NCBI RefSeq assembly: GCF_001659605.2
Contig: NC_035172.2
Span: 19,841,051 to 19,905,050, forward strand
From: Manihot esculenta
Taxonomy: Eukaryota; Streptophyta; Magnoliopsida; Malpighiales; Euphorbiaceae
Direction: 5' to 3'
Length of the DNA: 64,000 nt
Shown one piece after another: positions 35,664 to 44,840 of the stretch. Positions within the stretch are counted from its first letter, which is position 1; each line of letters starts with the position of its first letter. The notes under the pieces were generated by a model, which was not told where the DNA came from, did not search any database, and saw nothing but the letters and a program-made list of their open reading frames with translations. The translations under genes were made by a program, and so were the position numbers.

Positions 35664-38603
35664 ATGCAAGAAAATCCAGCAAATAGGCCACAAGCACAAA
35701 GGGAAAGAACCATGAGGGAGTTAGCAACTCCTATAGGTGATTATGCTCCACTTTGCATCACCTATCCGCCTCTTACAGTTCCCTTTGAACTGAAATCAGG
35801 TTTGATTCATCAGCTCCCTAAATTTAGAGGTTTGCAAAATGAAAATCCACATAAGCACTTAAAAGAATTTAAAATTATTTGCTCATCCATGAGACCTCAA
35901 GGGATCTCTGAAGATCATGTTAAACTAAGAGCCTTCCCTTTTTCATTAGATGACCATGCTAAGGATTGGTTATTTTATTTGCCACCTGGATCTATAACTT
36001 CTTGGGATGATATGGTCCAAGCCTTTTTGGACAAATACTTCCCACCATCTAAATCAATTGGCATAATAAGAGAAATCACTAGCATAAGACAAAAACCAAC
36101 TGAAGACTTATATGATTATTGGGAAAGGTTTGAAAGACTATGTACAGGTTGTCCACAACATGATATGTCGGACAAAGCCCTCATTCAGTTCTTCTATGGA
36201 GGATTGATTCCATCAGAAAGGAAACTCATAAATGTAGCCTGTGGAGGATCTATCCTAGACAAGACACCTAGGGAGATGAAGGAACTAATATCCAATCTTG
36301 CAGCTTCATCCAAGCAATATGAAGAAGAAGAGCAAACGCAAAGAGGAATCTATGAGGTAAGAACATCCTCTGTTGAATCTCAAATCTCAAAACTAACTTC
36401 TCTTGTGGAAAAGATCGCCCTTAGCCAGGTCCAACAAATGCAAGCAATTCCACCACCTAGGCCATGTGAGATCTGTGCTCATGTAGGACACCCAACTGAT
36501 CAATGTCCCACACTCCAAAAAGATCACCACCAAGTCAACGCTATTGGAGGGTACCACAACCAGCCTAGGCATGATCCATACTCCAATACATACAATCCAG
36601 GTTGGAGAGACCATCCCAATTTCAGCTATGGAAGGGCCAACAATAGTCAGAATTACCAAATTCTCCAAAGAAATCAAGCTCAACCAGCACCTTCAAATCC
36701 AAATCAGAACCTTGAGAAGATCATGCAAACAATGATGGAGACAATGGTCCATACCATGCAAGGCGTGCGACAAGAGATAGGCCAACTGGCTGCATCCATC
36801 GGCAGATCTGAATCTCAAGGTAAGCTCCCTTCTCAAACTGAAACTAATCCTAGACAAAATGTCAGTGCCATTACTTTGAGAAGTGGAAAAGAGCTTCAAG
36901 AGGCCAAGATTGATGAAAGAACACCTCCTACACAATCTGAAAGGGAAATCTATGCGCAAGAACCAACTACAGAAGAGCACATTGCGCGAAGACCCATCCC
37001 GGAGGCCACTCCTGCGCAAACTGAAGTCCCCCCTGTGCAAAGAGCTGATCCAAAAGTAAGTTTCCACATTCCACCTCCTTTTCCCAAGAGGTTTGAAAGA
37101 ACACAAAAAGAAAAGGAAGAAAAGGAGATTCTTGACACTTTCAGAAAAGTGCAAATCAATATACCTCTGCTAGATGTTTTTAAGCTGATTCCCAGGTACG
37201 CTAAATTTCTGAAAGAACTTTGCACTAATAGAAGGAAGCTTGCAGAAAGAGAAAAAGTAAGTGTAGGTGAGGTAGTGACTGCTGTCATTAAAAGGGAACT
37301 CCCCACCAAATGCAAGGACAAAGGTATGTTTGCTATCTCTTGCAAGATTGGGAATGTTGGTATAAAGAAAGCCATGTGTGATCTTGGTGCATCTATCAAT
37401 GTCATGCCTCTCTCCATCTATAAATCTCTCAATGCATGTGCACTAAAAGAAACAAGAGTTGTGATACAATTGGCTGATAGATCTGTGGTATACCCCATAG
37501 GTGTTCTTGAAGATGTCTTAGTCCAAGTAGATGAACTTGTCTTTCCTGCTGATTTTTATGTGATTGATACTAAGGAAGATAGTTGCAATACTAGTTCTGA
37601 CATTCTTCTTGGACGTCCCTTCTTGAGTACTGCTAGAACTAAAATTGATGTGCATGATGGTACTCTTACCATGGAGTTTGAAGGAGAGGTAATCAAGTAC
37701 AATGTTTATGATGCCATGAAATATCCTCATGATATGTCCCCTGTTTATGGTCTTGATATTATTGATTGTTTGAGCCAAGATGTGTTTAACGAAAATCAAG
37801 ATTCTGTTTTAGATGATGATCTTTGCAGGATTGAAAACCTGAAACTAAAAGAAACAATCTGCAGCATTCAGCAAGTTGAGATCGAGCAGACAGAAGATCT
37901 TCGGCCGCCGAACTTAGCCCACTTTCGGCCGCCGAACTTAGCCCACTTTCGGCCGCCGAACCCCACTGCCATTCAGACACCACCTTCTGTCGCGCCACTT
38001 GAGCAAGACATTGCACGGAAAGAAGACATTCTTGGGCCGCCGAACATCTTTCGGCCGCCGAACCTCACTGACTTGCGGAAGCCGAATCCATCGCCAGAGC
38101 TCATTCCGCAAATTGAAGAACTTCGGCCGCCGAACCCAGCACCTTTTCGGCCGCCAAATCTCCCCCAGCAGAATCCCCCACAAGCATGCCTTCCTGAATC
38201 TGAAGAAACCAAGGAAGACCTCCTTGAACAAATCTTCCTTGCTCAGTCCAATGAGCCATGGTACGCCGATATGGTAAACTACTTGGCCACAGGTAACTTA
38301 CCTTCTGATATGCCCAAGCACACTAAAGATAAAATAAAAAAGGATGCCAAATACTATGTTTGGGATGAGCCATATTTGTGGAAACATTGTGCTGACCAAA
38401 TGATAAGAAGATGCATTCCTGATCAAGAAATAGCCTCTGTACTTACTTTTTGTCATTCATATAGTTGTGGAGGACACTTTGGTCCAAGGAAAACTGCTCA
38501 CAAGATACTTGAAAGTGGCCTATTTTGGCCCACCATGTTTCGAGATGCTTTTCTGTTTTGCAGGACATGTGCTAGGTGTCAACAAACTGGAAACTTGAGC
38601 TAA
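35664..38603 (+). CDS. Athila-like gag-protease-(PPN repeat)-integrase N-terminal protein, no RT
   Basis: 979 codons without a stop. Gag core is about 1-230 (PIGDYAPLCITYPPL and ENPHKHLKEF). A CCHC knuckle C-E-I-C-AHVGHPTDQC lies near 268-281. A Gln/Asn-rich linker follows. The retroviral-type protease is about 540-700, with active-site D573-L-G-A. Next comes a tract of eight PPN-like units at about 747-832. The integrase H2C2 zinc domain (HSYSCGGHFGPRKT, then CRTCARC) lies near the end. Reverse transcriptase and RNase H, which normally lie between protease and integrase (several hundred residues), are entirely absent; the PPN tract sits at that point. TAA (38601-38603) ends the frame in the middle of integrase, and the rest continues in the same frame. 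The protein might act as a particle protein with helper RT; this is inference. Confidence 0.85.
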   Translation: MQENPANRPQAQRERTMRELATPIGDYAPLCITYPPLTVPFELKSGLIHQLPKFRGLQNENPHKHLKEFKIICSSMRPQGISEDHVKLRAFPFSLDDHAKDWLFYLPPGSITSWDDMVQAFLDKYFPPSKSIGIIREITSIRQKPTEDLYDYWERFERLCTGCPQHDMSDKALIQFFYGGLIPSERKLINVACGGSILDKTPREMKELISNLAASSKQYEEEEQTQRGIYEVRTSSVESQISKLTSLVEKIALSQVQQMQAIPPPRPCEICAHVGHPTDQCPTLQKDHHQVNAIGGYHNQPRHDPYSNTYNPGWRDHPNFSYGRANNSQNYQILQRNQAQPAPSNPNQNLEKIMQTMMETMVHTMQGVRQEIGQLAASIGRSESQGKLPSQTETNPRQNVSAITLRSGKELQEAKIDERTPPTQSEREIYAQEPTTEEHIARRPIPEATPAQTEVPPVQRADPKVSFHIPPPFPKRFERTQKEKEEKEILDTFRKVQINIPLLDVFKLIPRYAKFLKELCTNRRKLAEREKVSVGEVVTAVIKRELPTKCKDKGMFAISCKIGNVGIKKAMCDLGASINVMPLSIYKSLNACALKETRVVIQLADRSVVYPIGVLEDVLVQVDELVFPADFYVIDTKEDSCNTSSDILLGRPFLSTARTKIDVHDGTLTMEFEGEVIKYNVYDAMKYPHDMSPVYGLDIIDCLSQDVFNENQDSVLDDDLCRIENLKLKETICSIQQVEIEQTEDLRPPNLAHFRPPNLAHFRPPNPTAIQTPPSVAPLEQDIARKEDILGPPNIFRPPNLTDLRKPNPSPELIPQIEELRPPNPAPFRPPNLPQQNPPQACLPESEETKEDLLEQIFLAQSNEPWYADMVNYLATGNLPSDMPKHTKDKIKKDAKYYVWDEPYLWKHCADQMIRRCIPDQEIASVLTFCHSYSCGGHFGPRKTAHKILESGLFWPTMFRDAFLFCRTCARCQQTGNLS
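37900..38159 (+). repeat. In-frame TTCGGCCGCCGAA array coding (R)PPN units
   Basis: Eight units: RPPN three times in close series with LAHF spacers, then GPPN, RPPN, RKPN, RPPN, RPPN. The DNA under them is the LTR motif or a one-base variant, for example TTCGGCCGCCGAA at 37900-37912. The same motif clusters occur in the element's own LTRs and in the unrelated Tekay-like LTRs. Confidence 0.92.
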
Positions 38604-39548
38604 AGAAATCAAATGCCACAAAACCCCATCATGGTCTGCGAGGTATTTGATGTTTGGGGCATAGACTTCATGGGACCATTCCCACCATCCTTTGGATACA
38701 CTTATATCATCCTTGCAGTGGATTATGTATCCAAGTGGGTGGAGGCTAGAGCAACTAAGACTGATGATGCCAAGGCAGTGATAGACTTTGTGAAGACCAA
38801 CATCTTTGCCAGACATGGAGTACCAAAAGCAATCATCAGTGATAGAGGGACCCATTTTTGCAATAGGGTAGTGGAAAGCCTTCTCAGAAAACACAATGTC
38901 ATCCACAGAACATCCACAGCCTACCACCCTTAGACGAATGGACAAGCTGAAGTATCCAACAGAGAAATCAAAGCCATCCTTGAAAAGACAGTTTCTCCCA
39001 ACCGAAAGGATTGGAGCTCAAGATTAGAGGATGCCTTATGGGCCTACAGAACAGCCTACAAGACTCCCATAGGTATGTCTCCTTATAGACTTGTCTATGG
39101 GAAAGCTTGTCACCTCCCAGTGGAGCTTGAGCACAAGGCATATTGGGCTGTAAAGAATTGCAACATGGACCTCAAAGAAGCCGGCCACCATCGCAAGTTA
39201 CAACTGCAAGAGCTTGAGGAAATAAGACGAGATGCATATGAGAATTCTTGGAACTACAAAGCAAAGACCAAAGCCTCCCATGACAATCATCTTTCAAGAA
39301 AGCAATTTGAGGTTGGTGATAAAGTCTTGCTCTTTGACTCTCGTTTGAAACTGTTTCTAGGAAAGCTACGGTCTAGATGGATTGGACCATTCATTGTAGA
39401 ACATGCCTACCCACATGGAGCTGTAGACATCAAAAGCATGGAAACTGGAAAAATCTTCAAAGTGAACGGCCATCGTCTAAAGCCATACTTTGAAGGATTC
39501 GCAGTACAAGTGGTGGAAGAAGTTCCACTACAACATCCTTCTGCCTAA
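38604..39548 (+). pseudogene. Athila-like integrase core and C-terminus
   Basis: Same frame as the upstream gag-protease gene, after its TAA. 38613-38933 holds the integrase core with GIDFMGPF (first Asp) and SDRGTHF (second Asp), then a TAG (38931-38933). After it, [13 protein letters not shown] supplies the Glu. 39075-39548 is the C-terminal part with the [16 protein letters not shown] and [11 protein letters not shown] blocks, typical of Athila/Tat. Two nonsense codons therefore interrupt an otherwise well-kept integrase. Confidence 0.87.
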
Positions 39549-40629
39549 AGTGATCATGCCATGCACACCACACCCCAAGGAAGTACTCAGTTTCTTTTGT
39601 TCTCCTCTTCTCTTTTACTCTCCTCTCCTCTTCTCTCTTCTTTTACATTGAGGACAATGCATGATTTAAGTGTGGGGGTGCATATCTCTTCTCTTTTCTT
39701 CTTCTTCTCCTCCTCTTCTTCTTCTTCCCTTCTTCTGCGATTTCTCATGCTTTCAGATTACAAAATTTTTTTTCTTTTTTTCCTTTCAGTCTTAAGTTAA
39801 TTAGCCACAGTTAAATTTTAAATTGTTTATGCTTTCAATAAAACACACACAACCACAACCTTCTTCTTCTTCTTTTTGTTTTGCTCTACTCAAATTGATG
39901 AACTATGTTAGATGAGTCTTCCTTTCCATGACCCCATTGATGTGAAAACTCTTTAAACTTATGTTGAATCAATTGCAGTGAGTTGTATTCATGTTTGAGA
40001 ATTGCCTTTTGAATTGAATCTTTGAGTTTGCCATGGTGAAAAATGTATTGATGACCCTCAATTGATTGAGAATAAATTAAAATTGTGTGAATGAACTTAA
40101 TATGACTTGATTTAGCAATTGGTGTTGATTTGCCCAAATCATTGAGAGAAAGAAAATTCAGCAAAGGCAAAGCCCTCAAAAGCACAAAACAAGAAAATAT
40201 TCCAATGGTCAAAAAGACTATGAAAAGAGCTAGTAGCCACTTGGAAAGGTGATCAACTGAGTAACTGGGGGTGGGTATCACAAATATGTACCTTCACGTC
40301 AAAAGGTTGGTGATCTTTTCAAGCAAAATCAAAGTGCAAGAAGCCTGAATAAAGTACTTCAAGGTAAGGGCAAGTCAACCCAAAAGCTAGAAAAAGTCTT
40401 AACATAATGTGCATGTCTCTCTTGAGGAAAACAAATCCTAGCCATGGTAAGCAAAGGGAAACAAGGAAAGGAGGTAAGTAATCTTCATGCATATATTCTT
40501 CACTGCAATGATTCAAAATAGGTGTCTTGAGTATGAGCTTAAGTGGAAATAAGGATCTAGAGCAAGGGAAGCTTATTTGACTATGTTTGTTTGCTTGAGG
40601 ACAAGCAAAAGCTTAAGTGTGGGGGTATT
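39549..40629 (+). other. Athila-like 3' untranslated region with two polypurine-type tracts
   Basis: A pyrimidine-rich run (39592-39645, 39682-39740) is followed by non-coding DNA. TTTAAGTGTGGGGGTGCAT at about 39665-39683, preceded by GAGGACAATGC, resembles the functional tract at 40612-40629 (CTTAAGTGTGGGGGTATT, preceded by GAGGACAAGC). Only the second touches the LTR. Confidence 0.8.
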
Positions 40630-42469
40630 TGATAGAGCATATTTTAGTCCATGTTTTCATGATCTTATTGATGTTTATTTGCACCTATTCTACCTAATTT
40701 TGTGGTTTTAATCATGTTTGCAAGTATTAGGTGTGAAGAAACAATTTGGAGAAAATGCTTTTAAAAATGCCAAAAGAAGCCAAAATTAGAGAAGCAACCT
40801 TCGGAGGCAACTTTCGGAAGCCAAAAATCAGTCACCTTCGGCGGCAATCTTCGGCGGCCGAAAGAGGACTCCAGAGACGAAAGTGGACCACCTTCGGCGG
40901 CACCTTCGACCGCCGAACCATGCAGGCAGAGACGAAAGTCCACTACCTTCGGCCACCGAATCTCTACCTTCGGCCGCCGAACCTTCAGAACACAAACACA
41001 AGTCCAGCCTCCGAAACTCAACTTAGGCAGCCGAAAATGCGCTCTATTGCACTATTTCCTTGTTCAAGAAGCCATATCCCAAGTTGCCATATTTGAAGAT
41101 CCAAATAAGGGAAATATCTTGAGATCCAAATCTTCAATATTCACATTCAATTATTGGATTTCAAGATCCCCCTTATTAAGGAAAGAAGATCCAAAGATCA
41201 CATGCTTCCTACTTAGTGCCATGCACATTCAAAATTCAAAAGGAGTCTCCCCCTTCCTTATTAGTGCATGGGCAGCCTCTTAACTCTTAAGGTAACATCT
41301 TGAAGACCTAGGGCAGCAATTGAAAAGACCAAAGTGCCCCCACTTGCCTTCCATCACATGCAACTCGTTTTTGCCTTCATACATGCACAAACAAGGCACA
41401 TGTAACACCAAGGGCACTTTGGACAGCCTCTAAAAGCCTCCTGGACTTCCATGAAACCCTAGGCAGCCTCTCAAGATCTATTTAAAGGCTTCAAGAAGAC
41501 AAGAAGACAGCTTTCATTCTCCCAAAATCGGCAAGGCTCTCCAAGGCTCTCTCTCCCACTTAGTTCTTCATCTTTTGCTTTCTTTTCTTTAATTTTCTGT
41601 TTTGGTTCAGCCATGAATGGCTGAAACCCTCTTTCTAGTTGAAGTTTGGTTGAAACTAAGATTGTTTAAAGGGTTGTGAGATCTGAACAGAAACTATTGT
41701 CTTTAATTTTATTCAATATTCATGCAATTGTGCTTTGATTCCAAGATTGCTTTGTTGTTTTGATCAAATTGGCCACTTGATTCTTAATTGCAAAGTTAAT
41801 TGATTGTTGGATTAGGATATTTGTTAGTCCGTAATTGCTGGAAATATTCTGTCCATAGAACACTTGGTGTAAAAACCCAAGAAATTGCATGATCTAACAT
41901 CATCTCATGCGTTTGAGTAGCTAGGGTTTGGATCTTTCTTGTTCTTCATGCAATTGGCAATTGTTTTGATGCCTATGGCCCAAGGACGTTCCTTGGCAAT
42001 TTGTTGATTAGTAATTGATTAGAGGACGTTCCCTAATCAGTTTGTTCATAAGGAAAGACATGCTGGTGAGAAGCGTCTTCCACCCCCATAACCAACCTAT
42101 TGAATCAATCAAGATAACCATGTTTCAATGATCAACCCAAACAACCAAAGTGGATCCATATCTTCAACTAGACTTTTCTCATATTGATTTCTCTCTTATT
42201 TTAATTACTTGCTGTTTTAATTGCTTTCAATAGTTGTTAATCAAATCATCTCAAAACCCCCCTTTTTACTTTCCTTGCACTTTACTTTTGTTCTGTTTGC
42301 AATTACTTGCCTTCTATTGTGTTTTCAATCGGTTTTATTGGTCTTGATTGTGATAAATAAATAGGTAATCAATTCTCTGTGGATATGATCCTTCACCACT
42401 ATCTACAGTTCTAAATTGTAGGTAACCAAGAAGGTTATTTTTGGCCGGCTTCGACAACCGCTCCTGTCA
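40630..42469 (+). repeat. Athila-like 3' LTR
   Basis: 1840 bp, TGATAGAGC...CTCCTGTCA. Complete and uninterrupted; it served to place the split in the 5' LTR. The motif cluster is at 40797-41035. Followed by TSD ACATG (42470-42474). Confidence 0.93.
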
Positions 42470-42474
42470 ACATG

Positions 42475-44840
42475 GCAAGATGACTAAAGGCCCATTCAAT
42501 AAGAAAGGTGAAAGAGAAACTAAGTTATTAGACCTAATACATACTGATGTATGTGGACTATTAAGCTCATATGCTAGAGGTGGTTTTAGCTACTTCATAA
42601 TATTCACAGATGACTTTAGTCAATATGGTTATGTCTATATGATGAATCACAAATCTGAGACTTTTGAAAAGTTCAAAGAGTTTCAAAATGAAGTGTAAAC
42701 CAACTTGGAAAAAGTATAAAGGCCATTTGATCCGATCGAGGTGGCGAATACTTAAGCCAAGAGTTTGACAATCATCTAAAAGAGTGTGGAATATTTCCCA
42801 GATCTCCTGCGGAAATGATTTGGAAGATCCAAAACAAAAAATAGTGGTATTTGCACAACTTAACCCTCCAAGAACACCTCAATGGAATGGTGTGTCTAAA
42901 AAGAGAAATCAAACTCTATTAGATATGGTTCGATCAATGATGAGTCAAGCTGATCTTTCAACTTTCTTCTAGGGTTTTGCCCTTGAAATAGTTGCATTCT
43001 TGCTAAACAAAACTCCAACTAAAGCAATTTAGAAGACACCAAATGAAATATAGATCTGGAAAAAGCCCAACATGTCTTTTATGAAGATTTGGGGTTGCAA
43101 AGCTCATGTTAAGAAATTAACATCGGATAAGCTATCCACCAAAACTTCAAAGTGCTTGTTTGTGGGGTATTCTAAAGAAACTAAATGATACTATTTCTAC
43201 AATCCCGAAGAGAAAAAAATGTTTGTTGCTTTAGAAGCTATTTTTATAGAAAGAGAAATTATTTTCAAGAAAAACAGTGAGATTAGCATACAACTTGAAG
43301 AAATTCAAGTTCTACAAACTCCTATTCATGATAGTTTGAAAATGGAATCAGATTCACAACAAGTTATGGAGCCCGATCCCATTACACAAGACCTGAGAAG
43401 GTATGATAGAATTCGTCACGAGCCCATAAGACATGGTTTTCTTATGACTAACGATAAAACTGTAGAGTTAATGGATCAAAATGATCTAATTACCTACCGA
43501 GAGGCTATTGAGAGTCCTAACTTAGAAAGATGGCTCGAAGCCATGAAATCTGAGATGCAATCAAGTACGATAACCAAATATGGACTTTGGTTGATCCACC
43601 TAAAGGTGCTAAGGTAATTGAATGCAAATAGATTTATAAACTCAAGGTCGATAATACCTTCAAAAGTAGACTAGAGGCAAAAGGTTTCAAGCAAACTCAT
43701 GGTATAGACTATGATGAAACTTTTTCACCAGTAGTCATGCTCAAATCCATTAGGATTCTGCTTGCCATAGCTGCATATCATGACTATGAGATATGGAAAA
43801 TGGATGTCAAAATGGCTTTCCTTAATGGAAACCTCCTTGAGGATGTGTATATGACACAACCCAAGGGTTTTTTCGATTCAAAGAATCCTAACAAGGTTTG
43901 CAGGCTTCAAAGATCCATTTATAGATAAAATCAAGCATTCAGAAGTCGGAATCTTCATTTTGATGAAGCAGTAATAGAGTTTAGCTTCCTCAAGAAAAAA
44001 GATGAGCCTTGTGTGTACAAGAAGGCTAGTGGGAGCATTGTGGTGTTTCTAGTCTTATATGTAGATGACATCCTGCTCATTGGAAATGACATCCCAACAT
44101 TGCGAAGTGCTAAGCAATGGTTAGGGAAATGTTTCTCAATGAAAGACTTAGGAGAAGCTGAGACTATACTGGGTATAAGGATCTATAGAGATAGATCGCG
44201 TCGGCACTTAGGACTGAGTCAAGAAAATTATATAACCAAAGTACTGAAAAGGTTCAGTATGCTAGACTCCAAGAAAGGGTATATACCTTTATCACAGGAA
44301 GTAACTCATAGTAAAGGGGATTTTCCCTCTACTAGAGAGGATAGAGAATACATGAGTAAGATTTCATATACATCTGCTATTGGATCTATCATGTATGTCA
44401 TGTTATGTACTTGACTTGATGTTGCACATGCACTAAGTATCATAAGTAGATACCAACAGGATCTAGGTGTAAAACACTGGATTGCTATTAAATGGATCTT
44501 AAAGTACTTACGAAGGACTAAAGATCTTTTCTTAGTGTATGGTGGTCAGGAAGAGTTCATCATAAAAGGTTATGCTGATGCTGCTTTCCAAACCAGTGTA
44601 GAAGACTCTAGATCGCAAAGTGCTTATGTGTTTTGTTTGAATGAAGGTGTTGTAAGTTGGAAGAGCTCAAAGCAAGAAACTGTCGTTGATTCTACTACAG
44701 AGTTTGAGTATATTGCGGCTTGTGACGCTGTTGAGGCTATTTAAATTAGAAAATTCATTAAAGGATTAGGAGTTGTCCCAAGCATCCTAGATTCGTTAGA
44801 ACAATTATGTGACAACAACTAAGCCATTGCACAGGCAAAG
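42475..44840 (+). pseudogene. Copia-2 integrase-RT-RNase H, 3' part of polyprotein gene
   Basis: Resumes after the Athila-like element with GKMTKGPFNKKGERETKLLD and LIHTDVCG (start of integrase core; TDDFSQYGY). Integrase continues with frameshifts to about 43210. The linker with RYDRIRHEPIRHGF is in 43219-43617. RT fragments lie at 43737-44414 (MAFLNGNLLEDVYMTQPKGF; YVDDILLIGND with the DD pair kept). The RNase H start is at 44535-44744 (GYADAAFQTS, VSWKSSKQETV). The frame reaches LCDNN at about 44810-44820 and is cut by Copia-3 at 44840. Many stops. Confidence 0.88.

Larger units (their letters stand above)
23661..42469 (+). mobile_element. Athila-like Ty3/Gypsy element lacking reverse transcriptase
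   Basis: TSD ACATG at 23656-23660 and 42470-42474; removal rejoins the Copia-2 frame. The 5' LTR is 23661-23956 plus 33842-35373 (split by Gypsy-2). The 3' LTR is 40630-42469. The primer site at 35379 matches a tRNA-Asp 3' end, the hallmark of Athila/Tat elements. One long frame (35424-39548) encodes gag, protease, a PPN-repeat tract and integrase, with three in-frame stops and no RT-RNase H. The polypurine tract is at about 40613-40629. The element is non-autonomous but has close LTRs, so it moved fairly recently with help from elsewhere (inference). Confidence 0.92.
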
